The notes below the pieces were generated by a model. It was not told where the DNA came from and searched no databases. It saw only the letters and a program-made list of their open reading frames with translations. The position numbers and the translations under genes were made by a program. 64,000 nucleotides of DNA from Methylosinus sp. Ce-a6. Its GTDB lineage: Bacteria; Pseudomonadota; Alphaproteobacteria; Rhizobiales; Beijerinckiaceae. The stretch's first letter is position 1. Each line of letters begins with the position of its first letter. Location of the stretch: positions 35,840 to 99,839 of the forward strand of contig NZ_BGJX01000012.1 of the NCBI RefSeq assembly GCF_009811655.1. Direction: 5' to 3'. Below, piece by piece: positions 56,909-64,000 of this stretch.

Positions 56909-57292
56909 ATGACCGATCCGAGCGCGAGCCTCGCCAGGGCGGAAGAACAGGTGCTCGCCGATGCGCGGCGGAATTTCTCCAGCTTCTTTCGCTGGGTCGC
57001 TTTTCTCGACGATATGATCAAAAAGGACATCGGCTCGAAGTTCGGCGTCGATCTCTCGCTGAAGGCGAGCGCCGTCGAGCAGAAGGCCTTCGGCCTGCTG
57101 TTCGTCACGCGCCCGCTGAAGGAGCCGCTGCCGCTCCCCTTCGAGATCGAGGGGACGACGATCCGATTCGGTCATCCGAAATTCGAGCGCGACGACGAGG
57201 CGACGGGAGAAAAAACCAGCAGCTACGACCTCTCCACGCTCGACGATGTGAACCGCATTCTGGGCGACGTGGTGCAGGATTACATCGGCTGA
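56909..57292 (+). CDS. Hypothetical protein
   Basis: About 127 residues, TDPSASLARAEEQVLADARR, then FFRWVAFLDDMIKKDIGSKF and LPLPFEIEGTTIRFGHPKFE. It looks soluble, with a helical N-terminus and a beta-rich C-terminus. No family recognised. ATG 56909 is taken, 93 nt after the receptor stop; an upstream in-frame ATG at 56813 overlaps the receptor gene. It may be cotranscribed with the receptor. Confidence 0.6.
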   Translation: MTDPSASLARAEEQVLADARRNFSSFFRWVAFLDDMIKKDIGSKFGVDLSLKASAVEQKAFGLLFVTRPLKEPLPLPFEIEGTTIRFGHPKFERDDEATGEKTSSYDLSTLDDVNRILGDVVQDYIG

Positions 57293-57366
57293 GCCGGCCA
57301 GCGCATGGCATGTCGATTGCTATCTAATTCTGAGACAAGCAATCAGACGGTTTCCGCATGATCGCT

Positions 57367-57417
57367 TCGCGCGGCGCCTGCCGCCCCTTGTCCCCGCTCG
57401 CAGGGACAAGGGATGAG
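57367..57417 (+). repeat. Dispersed palindromic repeat, second copy
   Basis: Matches the ligD-internal copy at 27614-27664 over about 30 bp with one substitution, then a CTTGTCCCCGCTCGCAGGGACAAG hairpin-like stretch. It lies in the gap between two small hypothetical genes. Confidence 0.65.
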
Positions 57418-57448
57418 GCGGTTGGAGGCCCTTTGTCGGAGATCGGAC

Positions 57449-57718
57449 ATGCTGCCGCAAGTCGTCCTGGTCGATGGCGTTCCCAGATGCGTCATTCGCC
57501 CGACCGATCAGAAAGCGCTCGATCGTTTCGTGCGCAACAGCAAGAGATGGCTCCAGGCCGGCAATTCGGACGCCAAATGCACCTACCGGCCGGCCGATGA
57601 GGTGGAAACCGCCGTCTGGAAGGACGCGTTCGAGCTGCACAAGGCCGCGGGCGCCGATGACGAGAGCTTTTTCGGCATTCCGCTCGTCGCCGCGACGGCG
57701 GCGGCGCCGTCGGAATAG
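57449..57718 (+). CDS. Hypothetical protein
   Basis: An 89-residue protein LPQVVLVDGVPRCVIRPTDQ, then RFVRNSKRWLQAGNSDAKCT and DEVETAVWKDAFELHKAAGA. It looks soluble. The ATG at 57449 follows CGGAG; an upstream ATG at 57413 lies inside the repeat. No family recognised. Ends 7 nt from the stop of the converging Cys-rich peptide gene. Confidence 0.5.
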   Translation: MLPQVVLVDGVPRCVIRPTDQKALDRFVRNSKRWLQAGNSDAKCTYRPADEVETAVWKDAFELHKAAGADDESFFGIPLVAATAAAPSE

Positions 57719-57725
57719 AAGGGCC

Positions 57726-57986
57726 TCAGTCGACGCTGCAGCGGATCGGCGCGGCGGGAGCGGACGCCGCGCTCTCCAGCGCCGCCGCGGCTGCGAGCGC
57801 CAGCGGACATTTTGCGCAATCATGTCCGGCGCAGCCCGCGCAGGGCGAGGGCGCCGCCACGGCCTCGGCCGGAGCGGATGCGCCGGCGAGACCGGCCGAA
57901 GCGGCGCGCGGCTCGTCGCCCGCCGCGGCGAAGGCGGCGCCGGCGATCAGCAGAGCGGGCAGGGCGAGGGCGAAGCTCTTCGGCAT
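57726..57986 (-). CDS. Small exported Cys-rich protein
   Basis: An 86-residue protein: signal peptide (KSFALALPALLIAGAAFAAA), an Ala/Pro-rich spacer, then the motif CAGCAGHDCAKC and a final CSVD. No Trp or Tyr. The clustered cysteines could bind a metal. It is the last gene of the MauG-type operon, 8 nt after the cytochrome c gene. GAGGA precedes the ATG. No family recognised. Confidence 0.65.
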   Translation of the reverse strand: MPKSFALALPALLIAGAAFAAAGDEPRAASAGLAGASAPAEAVAAPSPCAGCAGHDCAKCPLALAAAAALESAASAPAAPIRCSVD

Positions 57987-57994
57987 GGCGATCC

Positions 57995-58396
57995 TCAATG
58001 CTGGCCGGGCGCGAGCTTCACGCCGCGCCGCTCGAATGTGATGTAGGAGACGAGCGCCGTCATGCGCGGATCGTCGGGCGCGAGATTGGAGCCTTGCAGC
58101 GGATTGCGAATGCACCAATTCGCCATTTCGAAGAGCTGCGCCACCTTGCCGAGCTGTTTCTGGAACTTCGGATAGGTTTCCGGATGCGTATTGGCGGCGT
58201 TGGGATGACATTGGCCGCAGGCGACGCCATTGGTTCCGAGCGCGCCGCTCGTCCATAATTCGCGGCCCTTGGCCGCGACCTGCTCGAACTCCTTCTGATA
58301 GCGATCGACATCGGCCTTGGTGAATTCGTCGGCGCGCGCCGCCGGCGCGCCGATCGCCGCGAGGCCGAATGCGAGGAGCAGTGTCGAGCGAAGCAT
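57995..58396 (-). CDS. Periplasmic c-type cytochrome
   Basis: A 133-residue protein with a signal peptide (LRSTLLLAFGLAAIGAPAAR) and one haem site, CGQCH, near residue 60. The later NWCIRNPLQGSNLAPDDPRM is similar to cytochromes of the SoxA/TsdA type, where a Cys or His near this point can be a haem ligand. Third gene of the operon. It probably passes electrons to or from the MauG-type protein (inference). Confidence 0.85.
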   Translation of the reverse strand: MLRSTLLLAFGLAAIGAPAARADEFTKADVDRYQKEFEQVAAKGRELWTSGALGTNGVACGQCHPNAANTHPETYPKFQKQLGKVAQLFEMANWCIRNPLQGSNLAPDDPRMTALVSYITFERRGVKLAPGQH

Positions 58397-58408
58397 GGCG
58401 AACTCCGG

Positions 58409-59482
58409 TCAAAAGTGGTTTTGCGGCAGACGGCGCTGCGTCGGCTCCTGATAGGCGACATCGACCGGATGGCCGGCCTTGTGATCGAAGGCGACGGTGC
58501 GCGAATCATTGTCCCAGAGCTGATAGCGCGCCGTCACGCGGCCCGAGCCTATGTCGATCAGCTGCCAGCCGGTGGCGTCGCGCTCGAAGAAAGGATCGGC
58601 CCGGTTCATCGGAATGGTGAGCACGGGAAGATGGCTCTCCGCCTGCGCATAGCTCTGCGGATAGGGCCAGGGCCAAGCGGTCGCCATCACCGAATTGAAG
58701 CTGATGTTGCCGATCTGATTGTACTGGATCTGGTGGACGTGGCCATAAATGACGTTGACGCTGTCGAAAGGTCGCAGAAGCGCCTGCACCTCCTCCGCAT
58801 CGTCGGTCCAGAAGTTCCAGCCCTTGTAGATTTTCTGCAAGGGCGAGTGGGAGAAGACGACGAGCGGCGTCTTCTTGTCGACCTTGGCGAGATCATTGGC
58901 GAGCCATTTGCGCTGCTTGTCTCCGACCATGAAGGGCGAGCCGTTGGGATTGTCGAGCCCCGCCATCTCCAGCATTCGCTGCTCTGCCGTCGGCCAGCGA
59001 TGGAAGGTCCATTGCTCGCTGGTGAGAATGGAGTTCAGCACGACGAAATGCACGCCCTTGTGGTCGAAGCTGTAATAATGCGGGCCGTAGAGCTTGCTCC
59101 AATAATCGCCGAGGTCGAGATAAAAATCATGCTCGCCCATCACCGCATGGAGCTTGCCTTTGAGATGCGAGAGCATCTCGGCGCCGTGGTCGAGCTCCTC
59201 GCGCTTGCCGAGCTGGCCGAGATCGCCGCCGAAAATGACGAAATCGGATTCGGGCTTCATCAGATTGGCTTCGGCGACGGCGCGCTTCAGCCCCATGTCC
59301 CAATTGCGCACGAAGCTCGCGCCCTTGATCTGCTGGATATGCGCATCGGAAATATAGGTGAAGGTGAAGTCCTCGCGCGTTCCGCCGAAGGCGAGCGTGA
59401 CCATGCTGATCGGCAATGTCGTCAGCGCCGCGCCGGCGCCGGCGCCCGCGAGCACGCTTCGCCTGGTGATCAACTCGCTCAT
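58409..59482 (-). CDS. Tat-exported metallophosphoesterase
   Basis: A 357-residue protein with a twin-arginine signal (TRRSVLAGAGAGAALTTLP) and the calcineurin-like metal-binding motifs YISDAHIQQ, FGGDLGQLG, GEHDFYLDLG, FSHSPLQ and GHVHQIQ. The Asn of the usual GNHD motif is replaced by Glu (GEHD). Tryptophan-rich stretches (GWNFWTDD, ATAWPWPYPQSY) occur in the second half. It is exported folded to the periplasm. Substrate unknown. Second gene of the operon. Confidence 0.88.
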   Translation of the reverse strand: MSELITRRSVLAGAGAGAALTTLPISMVTLAFGGTREDFTFTYISDAHIQQIKGASFVRNWDMGLKRAVAEANLMKPESDFVIFGGDLGQLGKREELDHGAEMLSHLKGKLHAVMGEHDFYLDLGDYWSKLYGPHYYSFDHKGVHFVVLNSILTSEQWTFHRWPTAEQRMLEMAGLDNPNGSPFMVGDKQRKWLANDLAKVDKKTPLVVFSHSPLQKIYKGWNFWTDDAEEVQALLRPFDSVNVIYGHVHQIQYNQIGNISFNSVMATAWPWPYPQSYAQAESHLPVLTIPMNRADPFFERDATGWQLIDIGSGRVTARYQLWDNDSRTVAFDHKAGHPVDVAYQEPTQRRLPQNHF

Positions 59483-59527
59483 CTGCTCGGCTCCCTCGAT
59501 GCGTGACCGCGCTGCTCGGCGTTCGTC

Positions 59528-60658
59528 CTACTTGGTCTTGGCCCCGAAATAGGCGGGGGTGGTGAGCGTCTCCATGAAGGCGACGAGATCGTCCATCTGT
59601 TGCACGGAGAGGTTCAGCGGACGTATGCCGCCGGAGAGATAGTCGTTCACCTGCGCCGGATCGCCCTCGCTGCGGCCGCCATTGTTGTAGTGCTTGACGA
59701 CATCCTTCAGCGTCTTCAGCGAGCCGTCGTGCATATAGGGCGCGGTCACCGCGACATTGCGCAGCGTCGGCGTCTTGAATGCGCCGATGACGTCGAATTG
59801 ATCGGTCACGGCGAAACGTCCGAGCTCCGAGCTCTTGGGATCGGCGAGCACCACTTTGTCGACGTCCGCGCCTTTCGCCTTGGCGGTCAGGAATTCCGCG
59901 GAGAGGCGCGGCACATCATATTGAATGCGGTTGATGCCGACGCCGATGTTGTGGAAGCGATTGTCGGTGAAGAGCGCCTGATCCTGCTCGATCACATGGC
60001 AGGAGACGCAGCGCCCCTCGGCGACGAAGACCTCGAAGCCGCGCTTGGCGGCTTCCGAGATCGCATTCTCCTCATTCTTGAAGCGCCAGCGGTCGAAGGG
60101 CGAATCGCCGGCGATGATGGTGCGCTCGTAGGAGGCGATGGCTTTCTTGACCTCCTCCATCGTGACGCCGGTCCCGGTCTTGCCGAAGGCTCTCTTGAAG
60201 AGCTCGACATAGAAGGGGTCCGTGCGGACGATGTTCAAAATCGGCTCATGCGACGGCAGACCCATCTCGACCGGATTGAGGAAAGGATGCTGCGATTGAT
60301 CCTCGAGCGAGGATGCGCGGCCGTCCCAGAAGAGCGTCGTGAAATAGGCGGCGTCGAGGACCGTCGGCGCATTGCGCGCGCCGGTCTTCTTGCCGATTCC
60401 CTCCGATGTGCGCAGGGGGCTGTCGGTGAAGGCCTTCTCGTCCTTGTGACAGGTCGCGCAGGCGACCGTTCCGTCGGAGGAGAAGCGCAGATCGTGGAAC
60501 AGCTTGTCGCCGAGGGCGATCTTGTCCGCGGTCTGCGGATTGTCCTTCGGGACGGGAACCGGCGGCAACCCCAGCGGCTCGGCGAGGCCGAGGCCTGGAA
60601 AGCCCGAAAGGCTGAGCATTGCCGCGAGCGTCGTCGCGACGCGCTTGCGCACGGCCAT
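59528..60658 (-). CDS. MauG-type dihaem cytochrome c protein
   Basis: A 376-residue periplasmic protein with signal peptide and two haem motifs, CATCH (about residue 68) and CVSCH (about 220). In the second haem domain, where classical peroxidases have the sixth-ligand Met, the sequence is VVKHYNNGG, a tyrosine pattern like that of MauG. MauG-type enzymes oxidise tryptophan residues of partner proteins. First gene of the four-gene operon with tight 45, 12 and 8-nt gaps. Confidence 0.85.
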   Translation of the reverse strand: MAVRKRVATTLAAMLSLSGFPGLGLAEPLGLPPVPVPKDNPQTADKIALGDKLFHDLRFSSDGTVACATCHKDEKAFTDSPLRTSEGIGKKTGARNAPTVLDAAYFTTLFWDGRASSLEDQSQHPFLNPVEMGLPSHEPILNIVRTDPFYVELFKRAFGKTGTGVTMEEVKKAIASYERTIIAGDSPFDRWRFKNEENAISEAAKRGFEVFVAEGRCVSCHVIEQDQALFTDNRFHNIGVGINRIQYDVPRLSAEFLTAKAKGADVDKVVLADPKSSELGRFAVTDQFDVIGAFKTPTLRNVAVTAPYMHDGSLKTLKDVVKHYNNGGRSEGDPAQVNDYLSGGIRPLNLSVQQMDDLVAFMETLTTPAYFGAKTK

Positions 60659-61050
60659 ATCTCCCTCCCCGTTCGCCGCGCCCTCGTCGGATAGAGCCGC
60701 TTCTTTCGATCGGCGCGATCGTCACGATCCTGCCTGGAATTTTTCTAATCGGCAAGGCGTCTCGCACAGGGCCATGCGTTTTTGTCTTGGCCTTCGCCAG
60801 TAACGTGATCTGTGCAGCGCAGCAAATATTTCGGATCCTCGCCGCACGAAAAATATCTGAGGACCGGATGATGTCATCCACTCGAAATAACCGGGAAAAT
60901 GGTGAGGCTATAGTTATAATTACATGATTTCTCCCGGTTTGGCGCATTATCGCCTTTGCCCGTCGGCCCAGCTTGTGGTAGGCGGGCGGCGGTTCGGGCC
61001 GCGGCTGTTCGCAGCAAGAGCTCGATCTCCATCGGAGGAGCCCTGGGAAA
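60659..61050. other. 392-bp divergent intergenic region with inverted repeats
   Basis: Between the MauG-type operon and the peroxidase gene, which diverge. It is AT-richer than its surroundings. It holds the palindrome GGATGA-TG-TCATCC at about 60866-60879 and an inverted repeat AACCGGGA/TCCCGGTT near 60890-60940, with TATAAT at about 60915-60920. These could be operators and a promoter for the peroxidase gene. No gene recognised. Confidence 0.45.
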
Positions 61051-62115
61051 ATGTCACGAGCATTCATCGCTGCGCTGAGCGCGATGGCGTTGGTCCCGTT
61101 CGCCGCGATCGCGAGCGATCTGCGGACGGACGCCAACGCCGTTTTCAAGCCGATCACCCCGGCTGCGGCCGCCAAGGCCGTGAAGAACAACGACGCCACC
61201 CCCGCCAAGATCGAGCTCGGCAAGCAGCTGTTCTTCGATCCGCGCATTTCCGCGAGCCAGCTCATCAGCTGCAACTCGTGCCATAATCTGAGCCTCGGCG
61301 GCGTCGACGCCGGCTCGACCTCCATCGGCCATGGCTGGCAGAAGGGCCCGCGCCGCGCGCCGACCGTTCTCAACGCCGTGTTCAACGTCGCCCAGTTCTG
61401 GGACGGCCGCGCCGAGGATCTGAAGGCCCAGGCCAAGGGCCCGGTGCAGGCCGGCGTCGAGATGAACAACACGCCCGCCAATGTCGAGGCGACGCTGAAC
61501 AGCATCCCCGGCTATGTCGCTTCCTTCCAGAAGGCGTTCCCCGGCGACAACAAGCCGGCGAGCTTCGACAATTTCGCCAGGGCGATCGAGGCTTTCGAAT
61601 CGACGCTGGTGACGCCCGGCTCGCGCTTCGACAAATTCCTCGGCGGCGACGAGGCGGCGCTCGACGCGACCGAGAAGAAGGGCCTGCGCCTCTTCATCGA
61701 CAAAGGCTGTAGCGGCTGCCACGACGGCGTGAATGTCGGCGGCGGCAATTACACGCAGTTCGGCGCGGTCGAGAAGCCGGCCGCGGCGGTTCTGCCGGAA
61801 GGCGACAAGGGCCGCTTCGCCGTCACTAAGAGCCCGGCGGATATCTACTCCTTCCGCGTCGCGCCGCTGCGCAATGTCGCGTTGCGCGCGCCTTACTTCC
61901 ACACCGGCCAGGTCTGGACGCTCGAGGAGGCGGTGTCGATCATGGCGAAATCGCAGCTCGGCGCGACGCTCGCGCCCGATGAGACCGCGGCGATCGTCGC
62001 CTTCCTCGGCGCGCTCACCGGCGAGCAGCCCCGTGTGGACTATCCGATCCTGCCTGCGCGCACCAATGCGACGCCGAAACCGCAGCAGGAGGTCGCTCAG
62101 AAGCACGCCCATTGA
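61051..62115 (+). CDS. Dihaem cytochrome c peroxidase
   Basis: A 354-residue periplasmic protein with signal peptide and two haem motifs, CNSCH (about residue 78) and CSGCH (about 222). The second domain has APLRNVALRAPYFHTGQVWT and AVSIMAKSQLG, retaining a methionine at the position of the sixth ligand, so this is a classical bacterial peroxidase that reduces hydrogen peroxide. Divergent from the MauG-type gene. A strong terminator follows. Confidence 0.9.
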   Translation: MSRAFIAALSAMALVPFAAIASDLRTDANAVFKPITPAAAAKAVKNNDATPAKIELGKQLFFDPRISASQLISCNSCHNLSLGGVDAGSTSIGHGWQKGPRRAPTVLNAVFNVAQFWDGRAEDLKAQAKGPVQAGVEMNNTPANVEATLNSIPGYVASFQKAFPGDNKPASFDNFARAIEAFESTLVTPGSRFDKFLGGDEAALDATEKKGLRLFIDKGCSGCHDGVNVGGGNYTQFGAVEKPAAAVLPEGDKGRFAVTKSPADIYSFRVAPLRNVALRAPYFHTGQVWTLEEAVSIMAKSQLGATLAPDETAAIVAFLGALTGEQPRVDYPILPARTNATPKPQQEVAQKHAH

Positions 62116-62140
62116 GCGGCGTCGCCCGGCGAAAAACGCA

Positions 62141-62173
62141 GCCTCCGCGCTCATGCGCGGAGGCTTTTTTTTT
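62141..62173 (+). terminator. Intrinsic terminator after the peroxidase gene
   Basis: GCCTCCGCGC, loop TCAT, GCGCGGAGGC, then nine T residues. Confidence 0.95.
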
Positions 62174-62236
62174 CAGTCGGCAAGTCTCGGCTTCGCCTTT
62201 GCGCCTTTGGCATGATTATTTCGAAAGGACCCGCTC

Positions 62237-63688
62237 ATGACGCTCGCAAAACTCTTCGCCGGAGCGTCGCTCTGGCCGCTGCTCGTCGGCCTCGCCGGTC
62301 CGGCGCTCGCGCAAGAAGCTGCAAATCCTTTCGCCGCGATCGGCCACATTGTCGTGATCTATACGGAAAACCGTAGCTTCGATAATATCTTCGGCCTCTA
62401 TCCCGGCGCCGATGGGCTCGGCGTCGGCGCCGATCGCTTCGTCCAGGTCGACACGAATGGGAAGCCGTTCGAATCCTTGCCGCCCATCCGCGGCGGGAAG
62501 GGCGCCGACCGCCGCTTTCCCGCCGTTCTCCCCAACGCGCCTTTCCCGATCGACGCTTTCCTTCCCGCCGCGCAGAAGACGCCGGATCTGACGCATGACC
62601 ATTTCCAGGAGAAGGAGCAGATAAACGGCGGAAGGATGGATCGCTTCGCGGCGGTTTCCGGAGCCGGCGGGCTGGTCATGGGCTATTATGACGGCCGCAG
62701 GCTGGCGCAATGGCGTCTCGCCGAGGAGTTCACGCTCGCCGATCATTTCTTCCACGGCGCCTTCGGCGGCTCCTTCGTCAATCACATGTTCCTCGTCTGC
62801 GCCTGCACGCCGAAATTCCCCGGCGCGCCGTCGTCGCTGATCGCGGATGTCGACGAGACGACCGGCCTTCTCGCGCGCGCGGAGGATTCTCCGCCGAGCG
62901 CTCATATCGCCCCGCCGCGCTATCGAAAGTCCGGCCCTGTGACGCGCGACGGCTATGCGGTGAGCACGTTGCAGCCGCCGACGCCGCTCTCGCCGCTCGA
63001 CGCGCCGACGCCCGCGGGACACGGCCTGCCGCCGCAGACGCAGCCGACGATCGGCGATCTCCTCTCGAAGAAGGGCGTGTCATGGGCGTGGTATGCGGGC
63101 GGCTGGAACGATATGCGCGCGGGGCGCATTCGCCAGCGCCAAGCGCCGGAGTTTTTCCAGACCCATCACCAGCCCTTCCTCTATTTCGCCAATTTCGCGC
63201 CGGGAACGCCGGAGCGGGAGCTGCATCTGAAGGACGCCGAGGATTTCTTCGCGGCGGCGGACGCAGGGACGCTGCCGGCCGTGTCCTTCTACAAGCCGAT
63301 CGGCAAATTCAATCAGCACCCTCATTACGCCGACCTCGAGAGCGGCGACGCGCATCTCGCCGAGGTCGTCGCGCGGTTGCGGCGGAGCCCCGACTGGAAG
63401 GATATGCTGATCATCGTGACCGCCGACGAGAATGGCGGCGCCTGGGATCATGTCGCGCCGCCGACGATCGATCGTTTCGGCCCCGGCACGCGCGTGCCGA
63501 CGCTGATCCTCTCTCCCTTCGCCAAAAAGGGATTCGTCGATCACACCGTCTATGACACGGCGTCGATTCTCGCGACGATCGAGACGCGTTTCGGATTGGC
63601 GCCGCTCACCGCGCGCGACAAGGGCGCCGCGGATGTGAGAAATGCGCTCGAGACCGGCGCGACGGCGCAGGGAAGCGCCACCCGCTGA
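62237..63688 (+). CDS. AcpA/phospholipase-C-like phosphoesterase
   Basis: A 483-residue exported protein (signal LWPLLVGLAGPALAQ). It has IVVIYTENRSFDNIFGLYPG (metal and nucleophile region of the phosphoesterase family PF04185), HDHFQEKEQINGG, FGGSFVNHMFLV and a C-terminal VTADENGGAWDHVAPPTIDR. The family includes acid phosphatase AcpA and phospholipases C. AAAGGA precedes the ATG. Its periplasmic phosphate-release role is inferred. Confidence 0.88.
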   Translation: MTLAKLFAGASLWPLLVGLAGPALAQEAANPFAAIGHIVVIYTENRSFDNIFGLYPGADGLGVGADRFVQVDTNGKPFESLPPIRGGKGADRRFPAVLPNAPFPIDAFLPAAQKTPDLTHDHFQEKEQINGGRMDRFAAVSGAGGLVMGYYDGRRLAQWRLAEEFTLADHFFHGAFGGSFVNHMFLVCACTPKFPGAPSSLIADVDETTGLLARAEDSPPSAHIAPPRYRKSGPVTRDGYAVSTLQPPTPLSPLDAPTPAGHGLPPQTQPTIGDLLSKKGVSWAWYAGGWNDMRAGRIRQRQAPEFFQTHHQPFLYFANFAPGTPERELHLKDAEDFFAAADAGTLPAVSFYKPIGKFNQHPHYADLESGDAHLAEVVARLRRSPDWKDMLIIVTADENGGAWDHVAPPTIDRFGPGTRVPTLILSPFAKKGFVDHTVYDTASILATIETRFGLAPLTARDKGAADVRNALETGATAQGSATR

Positions 63689-63962
63689 GCGGCGCCGCGC
63701 TGCGGCTGAAGTCATTCTGTCACAGCCCTGAAGGGGAGGCGATCTCATGGCGGCGGCGCCGAGGCCTCCGGCGTCGCCCATAGCTTAAATCGCTATTCAG
63801 CAATGGTTTCGATCGCGTCCCTGCGGCGCCGCAGCGCGCCTGCGAGGGTGGGAGGGCTCACATTTGCGGCGCCGCATGATCCGCCTTTTGGAGCGCTTAC
63901 AACTATTCTATAGATTATCGTAGCCCACCCTATTGGATATTGTCATTGGGAGGCGGAACGGA

Positions 63963-64000
63963 AATGGTTGCGGCTCGCCGAACGGGGGCGTTTCGGATGT
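63963..64000 (+). CDS. Start of a gene cut by the window edge
   Basis: An ATG at 63963 follows GGGAGGCGGAACGGAA, a good ribosome binding site, and opens a frame VAARRTGAFRM that runs off the window. The preceding 274 bp are a likely promoter region (TATAGA at 63909-63914 with TTTTGG 17 nt upstream is a weak candidate). Product cannot be named. Confidence 0.4.

Noticed and set aside
54372..62115. Possible methanobactin or copper-chelator operon, given the TonB receptor and MauG-like gene
   Set aside because: No MbnA-like precursor, mbnB, mbnC or mbnP homologue is recognisable, and the receptor is on the opposite strand to the MauG-type operon.

Overview
The window is about 64 kb of GC-rich chromosome from an alphaproteobacterium, most likely of the order Hyphomicrobiales (Rhizobiales). 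Supporting this are a TrcR-type cell-cycle regulator (DUF1013), a PdhS-like PAS histidine kinase, a phasin, a Tim44-domain protein, an alphaproteobacterial-type NuoD and several short palindromic intergenic repeats of a kind I associate with this order. A type II methanotroph or methylotroph (Methylocystaceae or Beijerinckiaceae) is possible, but no methane or methanol oxidation gene is present, so that is only a guess. I see no rRNA, CRISPR array, transposase or prophage.

Layout. 0.1-3.6 kb: phasin and an azlCD branched-chain amino acid exporter, downstream of an unusual XRE-cupin regulator fused to a methyltransferase. 4-6.7 kb: sensor kinase. 6.8-9.4 kb: pxpABC 5-oxoprolinase operon. 9.4-14 kb: ybgC-tolQRAB on the minus strand, without pal. 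14.1-17.2 kb: YqeB-like protein, tRNA-Pro, folA and a Tim44-like protein. 17.2-23.4 kb: surface polysaccharide genes (two multidomain glycosyltransferases and GDP-fucose synthase), then tRNA-Arg. 23.7-25.3 kb: pterin dehydratase and a lone nuoD. 25.4-31 kb: DUF1328, BrkB, Ku, a LigD split into two overlapping genes, CBS and DUF3175 (an NHEJ neighbourhood). 31-34.5 kb: HIT, pheA, kdsB, a lipoprotein, a 6S-like RNA candidate and rpmG.

34.9-38.1 kb: a class III aminotransferase-like protein without the PLP lysine, then a GSCFA/SGNH-like pair of lower GC. 38.4-42.7 kb: RNase R and a TadG-like protein. 42.7-44.7 kb: a RloA/RloB-like ATPase plus TOPRIM pair (putative phage defence). 44.8-54.1 kb: topA, DUF2157, trcR, an ABC exporter and guaB. 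54.4-57.7 kb: TonB-dependent receptor and two unknown small proteins. 57.7-62.1 kb: a tight minus-strand operon (MauG-type dihaem protein, Tat metallophosphoesterase, cytochrome c, Cys-rich exported peptide) divergent from a classical dihaem cytochrome c peroxidase. 62.2-63.7 kb: an AcpA/phospholipase-C-like phosphoesterase, then the start of a further gene cut by the window edge.

Several operons use 4-nt ATGA or GTGA stop/start overlaps (regulator/azlC/azlD, pxpBC, the glycosyltransferase pair, the ligD halves, CBS/DUF3175, pheA/kdsB, GSCFA/SGNH), implying translational coupling. The most promising leads for undescribed biology are the regulator-methyltransferase fusion with its CGGTAAA operator array, the MauG-type operon, the RloAB-like pair and the lysine-less aminotransferase homologue.
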